The notes under the pieces are model-generated. The model did not search any database. It saw nothing but the letters and a program-made list of their open reading frames with translations, and was not told where the DNA came from. From Woeseiaceae bacterium (GTDB lineage: Bacteria > Pseudomonadota > Gammaproteobacteria > Steroidobacterales > Woeseiaceae), in assembly GCA_030065915.1 (NCBI GenBank), contig JASJCQ010000004.1:248001-312000 (forward strand): 64,000 nt of DNA, given 5' to 3'. A program made the position numbers and the translations under genes. Position 1 is the first letter of the stretch. Every line of letters starts with the position of its first letter. Of this stretch, positions 17,049-25,023 are shown in pieces.

Positions 17049-17810
17049 ATGAAAGCATTGGGGATAGCGCTCGGCGCTTGCGTCCTGACCGTGGCGCCGG
17101 CCTGGGCCGATAATGAAGAAGAAAGCGAAGGCCGTGAGTTCGTGCCGGTAGAGACCTACACCTGTAACTACCTAGACGGCAAAGGTCCCGAAGACCTGAA
17201 CGAAGCGACGGAATACTGGAACGATTGGGCGGACAAGAACGGCCTCGACAGTTACTACGCTATTACGGTCACGCCCGTGTATCACGGCGCAGAGACCTTC
17301 GACGTCGGCTGGCTGGGTGTATGGCCGAGCGGTGCGGAGATGGGCAAGAGCGGAGACCTGTGGATGGCCAAGGGTAGCGAAGCCGCCGCCAGGTTCGCCG
17401 AGGTCGTCAAATGCGACACGCACAGCAATTTCGCGACCACGCAGATGAAGGCGCCGCCCGACACCGATCCGGATAACTTCCTGCTCGCGTTCTCGGACTG
17501 CGATGTCCGCGATGCGGCTGCCTGGGACCAGGTCATGGGCGGGCTCGAACAGTGGTCCGCCTACCAGGCCGAGAACGGCTATGAAAACGGCACCTGGATG
17601 ATGTTTGCGGCTTACGGCGGCGGCGACGAGGAATTCGACTTCAAGCTGGTCGAGACCTACGACACGATGACGGATCTCGGTGAGGCTTACGACATGTACG
17701 GCACCGGCGGTGACTGGGCCGTGCGCGGAGAGATGATGGGTGATTCGTTGTCCTGCGACGCATCCCGACTCTACATGGCGACCGTCAGGCGGCGCGCTGC
17801 AGAAGAGTAA
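17049..17810 (+). CDS. Exported protein with two internally related halves
   Basis: A 253-aa protein starting at ATG 17049 (AAGGGGAT upstream) with a clear signal peptide (MKALGIALGACVLTVAPAWA, cleavage before DNEE). The mature part is strongly acidic. The halves look homologous: EYWNDWADKNGLDSYYAITVTPVYHG...FDVGWLGVWPS aligns with EQWSAYQAENGYENGTWMMFAAYGGG...FDFKLVETYDT, each followed by a glycine/aspartate stretch and a Cys (VVKC; DSLSC). This suggests a duplicated ferredoxin-like (dimeric alpha-beta-barrel-type) unit in the periplasm. Four cysteines may pair. I do not recognise a named family. It has its own promoter and a strong shared terminator downstream. Confidence 0.85.
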   Translation: MKALGIALGACVLTVAPAWADNEEESEGREFVPVETYTCNYLDGKGPEDLNEATEYWNDWADKNGLDSYYAITVTPVYHGAETFDVGWLGVWPSGAEMGKSGDLWMAKGSEAAARFAEVVKCDTHSNFATTQMKAPPDTDPDNFLLAFSDCDVRDAAAWDQVMGGLEQWSAYQAENGYENGTWMMFAAYGGGDEEFDFKLVETYDTMTDLGEAYDMYGTGGDWAVRGEMMGDSLSCDASRLYMATVRRRAAEE

Positions 17811-17839
17811 ACCGTTCCGGCTTGGTCTCAGGCAAAAAG

Positions 17840-17864
17840 AAAGGCCGCGCACTGCGCGGCCTTT
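17840..17864. terminator. Bidirectional intrinsic terminator
   Basis: AAAGGCCGCGC-ACT-GCGCGGCCTTT is a perfect 11-bp stem with a 3-nt loop. On the minus strand it is followed by CTTTTT, a good U-tract, 26 bp after the stop of the 26-aa ORF; on the plus strand it lies 30 bp after the stop at 17810 with a short TTT. It therefore ends both convergent transcripts. Confidence 0.9.
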
Positions 17865-17889
17865 CGTGAGATTGGTACCTGAAAACCGG

Positions 17890-17970
17890 TCAAAGGACGG
17901 AGAAGAGTGACTCCATCATCCGGTCAAGACCCTGCGGTTTTTCACGTACCTCAATAATCTCACTAGACAT
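17890..17970 (-). CDS. 26-aa peptide gene with full anti-SD match
   Basis: This ORF is too short for the track. It encodes 26 residues beginning MSSEIIEVREKPQGLDR and ending MMESLFSVL. Its ATG is preceded by AAAGGAGGTGATCC, complementary to the whole 3' tail of 16S rRNA, one of the strongest possible ribosome sites, six bases from AGGAGG to ATG. A candidate promoter (TTGGTT-17-GATACT) lies upstream and a perfect intrinsic terminator 26 bp after the stop, making a complete monocistronic unit. No signal peptide; the C-terminal dozen residues could form an amphipathic helix. No run of one amino acid suggests an attenuator leader. I do not recognise the peptide. It might be a regulatory peptide, a toxin-like peptide or a modified-peptide precursor, but no modifying enzyme is near. 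Confidence 0.65.
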   Translation of the reverse strand: MSSEIIEVREKPQGLDRMMESLFSVL

Positions 17971-18003
17971 GGATCACCTCCTTTCAATAGTCAGCCCAAC
18001 GCA

Positions 18004-18032
18004 AGTATCGCTTGGAAGCTACTGAAAACCAA
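18004..18032 (-). promoter_or_regulatory. Candidate sigma-70 promoter for the 26-aa peptide gene
   Basis: Read on the minus strand: TTGGTT (18027-18032), 17-bp spacer, GATACT (18004-18009). Four of six bases fit at each box with ideal spacing. The transcript would start near 17997 and have a leader of about 27 nt before the ATG. No competing gene on this strand lies upstream. Confidence 0.45.
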
Positions 18033-18123
18033 GAAAAAATTTTCTAGCAAAAGTCTGTGTTCAACGCGGCAATTCTCGGTTATGCTTGAGCGCTGCCCCG
18101 AAAAAAGCCACCACCCAGGCGGA

Positions 18124-19488
18124 ATGAAGAACAAGGCGGGTAATGTGAGTAACGACGCTACGACTGCGCTGCCGGACGAGCCAGAGGCTCCCGCGCCGAT
18201 TCGTTCGTCCGAGCGTTTTCAATCCATGGATACGCTGCGGGGAGTCGCTGTCCTCGGCATCCTCGTCATGAACATCTACGCGTTCGCGATGCCCTTCGCG
18301 GCCTACAGCAATCCGCTAGCCATGGGTGGTACTGACCCGCTCAACATGGGCACCTGGTTCGTCACGCACATCCTGTTCGACCAGAAGTTCCTGTCGATAT
18401 TCGCGATGCTCTACGGCGCGGGTATGGTCATGATGACCGATCGAGCAGAGGCGAAGGGAGCGAAGATAACCCGCGTCTTTTATCGTCGCAGCTTCTGGTT
18501 GCTGGTTATCGGAATCCTGCACGGCTACCTGATCTGGGTAGGTGATATCCTGTTTGCCTACGCGGCGATCGGCATGCTGATGTTCCTGCTGCGAAAGCGC
18601 AGTCCGACGACGCTGATTGTCATCGGGGTGCTGATGCTGCCGATGGCGAACGTGCTGGGGGCGCTCGGCGGAGCTTATACGATAGAGCTCCGGGATCAGG
18701 CCATCGAGCTCGAAGCGCGGCAGGCGGCCGGCGATGAGCTGACCGACTCAGAGCTTGCAAAAATCAAGGAATGGAACCTGTCGGCGGCATTCATGGCGCC
18801 GGACGCCGAGGACATCCAACGCGACATCGATGCTTATCGAGGGACCTACGCCGATGCGCTCGAGTACCGAATTCCGGTCATTGCGATGCTGCAAACGCAG
18901 GGCACGTTCTTCTACCTGCTCTGGCGCGCAGGCGGCCTGATGCTGATCGGCATGGCGTTAATGAAGCTTGGCGTGCTGAAGGCGCAGCGTAGCAGCCGGT
19001 TTTACCGCAACATGATGCTGCTCGGCTATGGCATCGGTTTGCCGATCATGGCGTTCAGCGCCATCGATCTCTACAACCATGACTTCGACGGTCTGTACGC
19101 GTTCAAGACCGGCATGATATCCAACTACTGGGGCAGCATATTCGTCGCGCTGGGCCATGTTGGCCTCGTCATGAGCCTGGTTCGTGCCGGCGCACTGGTG
19201 GCGCTGCAGAAGCGCTTCGCCGCCGTGGGGCGTATGGCTTTCACCAACTACCTGATGCATTCGCTCGTAATGACCACGATCTTCTACGGCCACGGCTTCA
19301 ATCTGTACACGGAGGTTCCGCGCTTCTACCAGATGGGCTTCGTCGTCGCGTTAATCGGGCTGCAGCTGCTATACAGTCCCTGGTGGCTGCAGCGGTTTCG
19401 CTTCGGGCCGGCAGAATGGCTCTGGCGTTCCATGACTTACTGGCGGCTGCAGCCGATGCGACAGCCGGCTGGCCAGGGGGCTGGCTAG
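18124..19488 (+). CDS. DUF418 (YeiB-like) multi-span membrane protein
   Basis: A 454-aa inner-membrane protein. The N-terminal family motif is MDTLRGVAVLGILVMNIYAF, and the C-terminal DUF418 domain includes FAAVGRMAFTNYLMHSLVMTTIFY and a W-rich end. I count about ten hydrophobic segments. The start is uncertain: ATG 18082, ATG 18124 (AGGCGGA upstream) and GTG 18145 all precede the conserved region; I prefer 18124. Function is not established for DUF418 proteins, though acyltransferase-3-like topology and transport roles have been suggested. The last codons fall in a tandem GGCTGGC repeat that also creates the stop. Confidence 0.85.
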   Translation: MKNKAGNVSNDATTALPDEPEAPAPIRSSERFQSMDTLRGVAVLGILVMNIYAFAMPFAAYSNPLAMGGTDPLNMGTWFVTHILFDQKFLSIFAMLYGAGMVMMTDRAEAKGAKITRVFYRRSFWLLVIGILHGYLIWVGDILFAYAAIGMLMFLLRKRSPTTLIVIGVLMLPMANVLGALGGAYTIELRDQAIELEARQAAGDELTDSELAKIKEWNLSAAFMAPDAEDIQRDIDAYRGTYADALEYRIPVIAMLQTQGTFFYLLWRAGGLMLIGMALMKLGVLKAQRSSRFYRNMMLLGYGIGLPIMAFSAIDLYNHDFDGLYAFKTGMISNYWGSIFVALGHVGLVMSLVRAGALVALQKRFAAVGRMAFTNYLMHSLVMTTIFYGHGFNLYTEVPRFYQMGFVVALIGLQLLYSPWWLQRFRFGPAEWLWRSMTYWRLQPMRQPAGQGAG

Positions 19489-19501
19489 GGGCTGGCCAGG
19501 G
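19467..19501 (+). repeat. Three-copy 11-12 bp tandem repeat spanning the DUF418 stop codon
   Basis: GGCTGGCCAGGG, GGCTGGCTAGG and GGCTGGCCAGGG follow directly. The middle unit is one base shorter and has T for C, producing the TAG stop. Copy-number slippage here would change the reading frame and C-terminus of the membrane protein. Confidence 0.7.
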
Positions 19502-19582
19502 AGGCGCGTCGCCGGCGACTACGGGCCGGATAAGGCGGGCACGAGCCCCTCCTGCTGCGGCCTGATTCTTGGCGCCGCGGCC

Positions 19583-19610
19583 ATGACAGCAGCCTAATCC
19601 CGTGTATACT
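19583..19610 (+). promoter_or_regulatory. Candidate promoter of the TerB-like gene
   Basis: ATGACA (19583-19588), 16-bp spacer and TATACT (19605-19610) are close to the sigma-70 consensus. The leader downstream contains the inverted repeat CTTCGC-TGT-GCGAAG. The start codon is at 19673. Confidence 0.5.
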
Positions 19611-19672
19611 TTGACCCTCGCTTCGCTGTGCGAAGTGACTCGAATAACCAAAACGACAAGAGTGAGAATCTA

Positions 19673-20119
19673 ATGGCAATCGCAGATCTCAAGAATGTAC
19701 TGAGTATTTTCGGCGGCTCCGATATCGGCGAGGACAAGCAGAATGAATTGTTCAAGGAAGTGCTGCTGATGACGCTGGCGCGCGCAGCAGACGCCGACAT
19801 CAACATCCAGTCCGCTGAGGTAGAGCGAATCCAGGAGATTCTCAAGGAAAAGACCGGCGAAGAATTCAGCTCCGCCGACATTCGCGTTGCCGCACGTGAC
19901 GAACTGTACGCCGTCGCGGGTCTTAGGAAATACCTGTCAACCTGCGTGCACAAGTTGAAAGACGAGCATCGGGCAGCCGTCGTTCAGGCGCTCGCGGATG
20001 TCTTCCGCAGCGACAAGAACGTTGGCGTGCTGGAGATCGACTTCTTTAATCGCGTCGCTGAACGACTGCAGGTCACGCCGGCCCAGATTGCGGGCCTCGT
20101 CCCGGGCGACGTCGAGTAA
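19673..20119 (+). CDS. TerB-like (tellurite-resistance TerB family) protein
   Basis: A 148-aa, all-alpha, acidic cytoplasmic protein starting at ATG 19673 (the track start at 19628 lies in the leader). The segment LFKEVLLMTLARAADADINIQSAEVERIQEIL is the typical TerB fold opening with conserved acidic residues (DADINIQSAE), and the second half repeats a helical hairpin (ALADVFRSDKNVGVLEIDFFNRVAERL). TerB proteins bind metal through such Asp/Glu clusters and are linked to stress responses; a stand-alone copy does not imply tellurite resistance. Own promoter; converges with the EamA exporter gene 18 bp downstream. Confidence 0.8.
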   Translation: MAIADLKNVLSIFGGSDIGEDKQNELFKEVLLMTLARAADADINIQSAEVERIQEILKEKTGEEFSSADIRVAARDELYAVAGLRKYLSTCVHKLKDEHRAAVVQALADVFRSDKNVGVLEIDFFNRVAERLQVTPAQIAGLVPGDVE

Positions 20120-20137
20120 CATCACCCGCCCGTCGCG

Positions 20138-21091
20138 TTAACGCCTGGCTCTCAATCGCACACGACGCGACAGCGTAGCCGCTGTCGCCGTCAGCGCGCG
20201 CATGTAACGCGCCGCCATCGGACTGCCTGCCTCGCGATAGGCGACAAACAGACCCGACCCGGCAATGATCAACGCCCCGACAACGGTGGACCGGTCCGGG
20301 ACCTCACCCCAGATGAGGAATCCCGCAATCGCGCCGGCTACCAGCGCCGTGTACTCGAAAGGCGCAAGCGTGGCGGGTGAGGCTCTCCTGTAGCCGCCTA
20401 CTATACCGATCCACGCCAGCACCGAGCAGACGCCGGCAACGACAAACAACATCCAGCCGGCCATATCCGGCGCCGCCCAGCCGGAGCCCGACATCATTAC
20501 GATGGCGATAAGGATCGGGCCGGACAGCACGTAGAACGACAGTGACAGGCTTGATTCCTCGCTGGCCAGAAAGCGCGATGTGATCGCAAGGCACGCGTAG
20601 CAAAAAGCAGCGAAGAGAATCGTGATCGACGCGAAGCTCCAGGTCTCTGCGCCCGGCCTGAGCATGATCAGCACGCCGGCAAAACCGACGAACACAGCCG
20701 TCCAGCGTCGCCAGCCGACCTTGTCTTGCAGGAACAGGGCCGATAACGCCGTCATCATCAACGGTGCCGTGTAACCCAGCGTCAGCGCGTCGATCAGGGG
20801 CATCTGCGACAGGCCGTAGAAAAACCCGAACAGCGCGCCGCAGGACAGCAGGGTTCGAAGCGCGTGCCAGCCATAGTTCTTCGTGCTGAGCGTTTTCAAG
20901 CCGCCAAACTGCGTCGAGATCATCAACAACAACACGGCGCCGATCAGTGTCCTTACGAAGACGAACTGTTCCAGCGAGTAGGTCGCAAGCAGCTGCTTGG
21001 CGCACAGGTCCAGGCCCAGCCCGGCCATGACGCCGCCAAGCAGGTACAAGATCGCTTTGCTCTCCTGTGCACTGTTTGCCTCACTCACCAT
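20138..21091 (-). CDS. EamA/DMT superfamily transporter
   Basis: A 317-aa inner-membrane protein with ten predicted hydrophobic segments in two EamA repeats (first ending LQDKVGWRRWTAVFVGFAGVLIML, second with SPATLAPFEYTALVAGAIAGFLIWGEVPD). These exporters commonly move amino acids or metabolites; the substrate is unknown. The ATG at 21091 has GGGAG six bases upstream on the minus strand. The C-terminus is a short Arg-rich tail (LSRRVRLRARR). The gene is divergent from the GlyGly-CTERM protein gene. Confidence 0.9.
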   Translation of the reverse strand: MVSEANSAQESKAILYLLGGVMAGLGLDLCAKQLLATYSLEQFVFVRTLIGAVLLLMISTQFGGLKTLSTKNYGWHALRTLLSCGALFGFFYGLSQMPLIDALTLGYTAPLMMTALSALFLQDKVGWRRWTAVFVGFAGVLIMLRPGAETWSFASITILFAAFCYACLAITSRFLASEESSLSLSFYVLSGPILIAIVMMSGSGWAAPDMAGWMLFVVAGVCSVLAWIGIVGGYRRASPATLAPFEYTALVAGAIAGFLIWGEVPDRSTVVGALIIAGSGLFVAYREAGSPMAARYMRALTATAATLSRRVRLRARR

Positions 21092-21199
21092 AATCTCCCG
21101 TCTCGCTGTCGCGGATCATCGCACGCACGTATTCATTATTCAGCTTCAATTCATGCGCCCTGCGCTGTAATCGAATCGTGGAATAGCGAGGAACACGTC

Positions 21200-21994
21200 A
21201 TGAAGACTCAGTTTTTACCTGGCGCCCGCCTGTCGGCGCTCATTCTTTCCCTGACGCTGGTCACGGCGATGTGCGCACTACAGACGGCAAAAGCCGATGA
21301 CGGCGAGCGTGTCGTCGAGTCGACGCATTACACGTCGGGCGGCAGAGACGCGAGACAGGTCATCAGGACGTCGCGCGACACCTTTGCCGCGACACAGGGC
21401 GTCGACAAGTCGGTGAAACGCGATGTCGCCAAGAGCGGCCAGCAGGCCAGCCAGTCAGCCAACCAGGATTTCTGGTTCTATTCGGCGGACATCATCCTGT
21501 TTGGTGACGCCGATTTCGACGGCTTTTATTCCGGCATCGATCTGCTGTTCGACGCCGACACCATTTACGCCGAAGCCGACGTATATGCGGTTGTCTATCT
21601 CAGCTTCGAGGGCGGAGCGTGGGAGGAATACGCTGTCACGGACACGTTCACGATTTTCGGGGCATCGGATAACGACGACTATTCGGTCGTCACGGACCTG
21701 GTATCCGGCTACCCGACCGGCAGCTACGATGTCCTGATCGAACTCTTCGATGCGTTCAATGACGATTTCCTGGCCTTCATCGGCCCCGATGACACGTCGG
21801 AACTGAGCTTCCTGCCGCTCGAGGACATCGGTCGCGATACGCCTCCGGAAACGACCGTCGTCATCAACAACGAAGGCGGTGGCGGTTCGGCCGGACTCTT
21901 GAGCCTGTTCGGACTCTGCCTGCTCGTCCTCCTGTCTCGTCGGCTCAGGCCGACGAGCTCGAGGCGAGTGGCCGTTTCTGCGCCGCGCGCTTGA
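21200..21994 (+). CDS. GlyGly-CTERM secreted protein, choice-of-anchor H-like
   Basis: A 264-aa protein starting at ATG 21200 behind GCGAGGA; the long track start is inside the EamA gene. It has a signal peptide (ending near AKA-DDGE), a mature Asp-rich domain (FYSADIILFGDADFDGFYSG, a likely calcium-binding segment) and a C-terminal sorting tail: a GGGGSAG motif, a hydrophobic stretch and RRLRP. This tripartite tail is the GlyGly-CTERM signal, cleaved by rhombosortase and linked to type II secretion in gammaproteobacteria. It resembles choice-of-anchor H family proteins. The last 50 bp overlap, on the opposite strand, the 3' end of an RND pump gene. No rhombosortase gene is in the window. Confidence 0.85.
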   Translation: MKTQFLPGARLSALILSLTLVTAMCALQTAKADDGERVVESTHYTSGGRDARQVIRTSRDTFAATQGVDKSVKRDVAKSGQQASQSANQDFWFYSADIILFGDADFDGFYSGIDLLFDADTIYAEADVYAVVYLSFEGGAWEEYAVTDTFTIFGASDNDDYSVVTDLVSGYPTGSYDVLIELFDAFNDDFLAFIGPDDTSELSFLPLEDIGRDTPPETTVVINNEGGGGSAGLLSLFGLCLLVLLSRRLRPTSSRRVAVSAPRA

Positions 21995-24900
21995 CCTTAC
22001 GGCCCCAGGCGGCGAGCGAATCGAAGTAGATGTACAGCGCCGGGACAACAAGCAGCGATACGACCGTCGAGAACGCAAGGCCGCCAATGATCGCCCGGGC
22101 CATCGGGTAGTAGGGCGGTCCGCCATCGCCACCGACCTGCGTAGTGCCCATCGCCAGAGGCGTCAGGCCCACAATCGTCGTCGCGACCGTCATCAGGATT
22201 GGCCTAAGCCTGTCTCGCCCGGCCTCGATGATCGCGTCGTTCCTGTGCATTCCGCCGACCCTGAGGTTGTTTATGTGATCGACCAGAACGATACCGTTAT
22301 TCACGACGACCCCGATCAGGATCATGATGCCGATCATCGCCATGAACGAGAATGTCGTACCGGTCGCAGCGAAGAACAGGAATACGCCGAAGATCGAGAA
22401 GACGATGGACCCCAGGATGATCGAGAAGGGCAGCAACAGCGACTCGAACAGGGCTGCCATGACGAGGAATATGCAGGCGATACCCAACATCAGATTGGTC
22501 ATCATGACGGCCTGGGTCTCGTCGTTGCGCTGGAAACCGCGACCGAACTTCCAGCTGTAGCCTGGCGGCAGCTCGATCTGGTTCATCAGTTTGTCGACGT
22601 CGGGCCGGACACTGTCCATCGTCGCGTCATCCGCGAGTGTTGCGTTGATGACGACAGAGGTCTGGCGGTCCATTCGCCGAATCGTCTCCGCTGATCGGCC
22701 GAATTCGAGCCGCGCAATGCTGCCCAGCGTGATGCGTTCTCCGCTGGCCGCAAACAACGGCATGTTCGTCAGCTGATCGATGTTCTGCCGGTCGTTCTCC
22801 CGGAACGCCATGCGCACGCCGACCTCGCCGTCGTCACCGCGGAATTCACTGAGGTTTTCCCCACGCATGGCGATACTGATCATCTGCGCGATCTGCTCTC
22901 CGGTCAGGCCGACATTCGCTGCACGATCACGATCGATGACGACCCTGATCTCCCGTTCACCGGACTCGGCGTCGGTGCGTGCGTCCTTGAGGCCTTCGAA
23001 AGACTCGAGCAGCCTGACGACCTCGTCACCGATCTCATTCAGCACCGTCGTAGAGTCGCCCGAGACCTGCAGGCTGAAGCCTTCGCCACCGCCCTGCTGG
23101 TTGCGTTCGAAGCTCGGCTTGCCGATCGCGATATCAGGCAGCCCCTCTTCGATCTTATTGATGATCTCGGTCGTCGAGAGCGTGACATCGTCGTCCTTGC
23201 TCAGCAGCAGGATCGTGTGTGCGTATTCCTGGTTGTAGAAACTCAGCATCGATTCGATGTCCAGGTCTTCCTTGTTGTCGTCAAGATAGGCTTCGATGTC
23301 GTTGACTGCCTTCTCGACGGTCTCGAGAGCATGTTGTCCCTCGACCTGGTACGGCATGTACAAGCGTCTCCGCTCATCCCTTGGCCACATGTCGACCTTG
23401 ACGAGCTCAAGCACCATCGGGCTGATGCCGATGACGCAGATCATCAGGATTCCGAGACCGCTCCAGCGCGGGTGGTTGACGACCCATCGCAGTGCCCGGG
23501 CATAACCGTCCGTCAGTTTGCCCATCCAGTTTCCTGGTTTGGCGGTCGGCGGATTCTTCAGTCGCGCTGCCAGCATCGGTACGAGCGTCTGGGCGATCGC
23601 CAGCGATGCGATGAGTGCCACGATGATGGTCACCGCCACGTGTGTCAGGAATACCATCATCTCGGATTTCACTCCGACGATGATCGGTGCGAAGACGATG
23701 ATCGTCGTCGCGGTTCCTGCCACGACGGCAAGGCCAACCTCATTGACACCGGCGAGTGTCGCCTTCTCCGGATCGTCCGGATGCTTTTCCCGGTAGCGGA
23801 AGATGCTTTCCGAGACGACGACGGCATTGTCGACGAGCATGCCGACGGCGAGCATGATGCCCATCATCGACAGGATGTTCAGCGACAGTCCGGCGAAATA
23901 CAGCGCGCCCAGTGTAATCAGAAGGGAAAAAGGCACCGCGGCGATAACGATCAGCGTCGTCGACAGCTGGCGCAGGAACAGGTAGAGCACGATGATCGCG
24001 AGTAGTCCGCCGAGCAACCCCGCATTGAACAGGTCCGACAGCGATTCCTTCACGTTGTCGCCCTGGTTATCGACTGGCAGGAAGTTAATGCCACGCATCT
24101 GTGGCAGCTGCTGTATCTCTTCAAGCTCCTCGATGACGGCATCGGTGACGGCGACGAGATTGGCGCCGGTATTCTTGGTCACTGCTACCGTCACGGAGTC
24201 CTCGCCGTCCAGGCGGCGCCCGTAGTCCCGTTCCGGAGCGATCAGTTCAATTTCCGAGACGTCGCCGAGGCGCAGACCCTGGCGATTGATCACCAGCGAA
24301 CGAATCTCTTCGATCGACTGGAACTCGCCCGTCGGGCGGACACTGAACGTCTCGTTGGACGCCGTCAGCTTGCCGGCGCTGACTGAGAAGTTGCTTCGTG
24401 TGAGAAGCTCCCTCAGCGCCAGCAGGTCCACGTCGTAGGCTGCGAGGCGATCCGCCTTCAACAGTATGCGCACCTCTCGCTCGTCCACGCCCCACAGATC
24501 GACTTTCGAGACGCCGTCGATTCGCTCGAGGCGCCGCTTGACGAACTTGTCGAGGAGTTCATAGCTGTCGGCGAGGTCCCGCTCGGCGGAGAGAATGACC
24601 TCGATGACCGGCTGGTCGCCGATCGAACCGGTGTAGACGAACACGCGGCGCACATCCTCAGGCAGCAGGTGACGGATACTGTCGACCTTGGCCCGGGCCT
24701 CGATGCCCTTGGCTCCCATGCTCTGGTCCCAGCTGAACTCGAGGACGATCTGGGAGCGGTTTTCACTGGAGTAGGAGCGCATGCGCTCAACGCCTGACAG
24801 CGTCGCGAGCGCCTCCTCAATGGGCCGCGTGATCGTCCGCTCCACCTCCTCAGGCGTCGAACCCTCGTACGGTACCTCTACATAAATCCCGGGCCACTCG

Positions 24901-25019
24901 ATGTCCGGGAACATCTCGAGCGGCAACAATCTCGACGCCAGGAGCCCGATGAGCGACAGGGCGACAAATACGACGACGGTCGTTACCGGGCGCTTTAGCG
25001 CGATTTCTGTGTGCTTCAT
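21945..25019 (-). CDS. RND efflux permease (second pump subunit)
   Basis: A 1024-aa inner-membrane pump of the AcrB-type (HAE) RND family with twelve TM segments and two large periplasmic loops. ATG 25019 is chosen: it gives the usual start MKHTEIALKRPVTT and lies 4 bp after the upstream RND stop; the track start adds 11 Arg-rich residues. The proton-relay Asp is present in TM4 (AVGMLVDNAVVVSESIF); TM10 has GVVVNNGIVLVDHINN. It differs clearly from its neighbour, so the pair may form a hetero-oligomer like MdtBC. Last gene of a four-gene adaptor-adaptor-pump-pump operon; its 3' end overlaps the convergent GlyGly-CTERM gene by 50 bp. Confidence 0.95.
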   Translation of the reverse strand: MKHTEIALKRPVTTVVVFVALSLIGLLASRLLPLEMFPDIEWPGIYVEVPYEGSTPEEVERTITRPIEEALATLSGVERMRSYSSENRSQIVLEFSWDQSMGAKGIEARAKVDSIRHLLPEDVRRVFVYTGSIGDQPVIEVILSAERDLADSYELLDKFVKRRLERIDGVSKVDLWGVDEREVRILLKADRLAAYDVDLLALRELLTRSNFSVSAGKLTASNETFSVRPTGEFQSIEEIRSLVINRQGLRLGDVSEIELIAPERDYGRRLDGEDSVTVAVTKNTGANLVAVTDAVIEELEEIQQLPQMRGINFLPVDNQGDNVKESLSDLFNAGLLGGLLAIIVLYLFLRQLSTTLIVIAAVPFSLLITLGALYFAGLSLNILSMMGIMLAVGMLVDNAVVVSESIFRYREKHPDDPEKATLAGVNEVGLAVVAGTATTIIVFAPIIVGVKSEMMVFLTHVAVTIIVALIASLAIAQTLVPMLAARLKNPPTAKPGNWMGKLTDGYARALRWVVNHPRWSGLGILMICVIGISPMVLELVKVDMWPRDERRRLYMPYQVEGQHALETVEKAVNDIEAYLDDNKEDLDIESMLSFYNQEYAHTILLLSKDDDVTLSTTEIINKIEEGLPDIAIGKPSFERNQQGGGEGFSLQVSGDSTTVLNEIGDEVVRLLESFEGLKDARTDAESGEREIRVVIDRDRAANVGLTGEQIAQMISIAMRGENLSEFRGDDGEVGVRMAFRENDRQNIDQLTNMPLFAASGERITLGSIARLEFGRSAETIRRMDRQTSVVINATLADDATMDSVRPDVDKLMNQIELPPGYSWKFGRGFQRNDETQAVMMTNLMLGIACIFLVMAALFESLLLPFSIILGSIVFSIFGVFLFFAATGTTFSFMAMIGIMILIGVVVNNGIVLVDHINNLRVGGMHRNDAIIEAGRDRLRPILMTVATTIVGLTPLAMGTTQVGGDGGPPYYPMARAIIGGLAFSTVVSLLVVPALYIYFDSLAAWGRKVKRAAQKRPLASSSSA

Positions 25020-25023
25020 GTGA

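Noticed and set aside
17955-17985. Possible 16S rRNA 3'-end fragment (GGATCACCTCCTTT on the plus strand)
   Set aside because: Only about 14 nt match and no upstream rRNA helix sequence follows; the match is explained by a perfect Shine-Dalgarno on the minus strand.
23217-24005. Long plus-strand ORF (262 aa) opposite the second RND gene
   Set aside because: Asp/His/Arg-rich composition is typical of an antisense shadow of a GC-rich gene; no ribosome site or family match.
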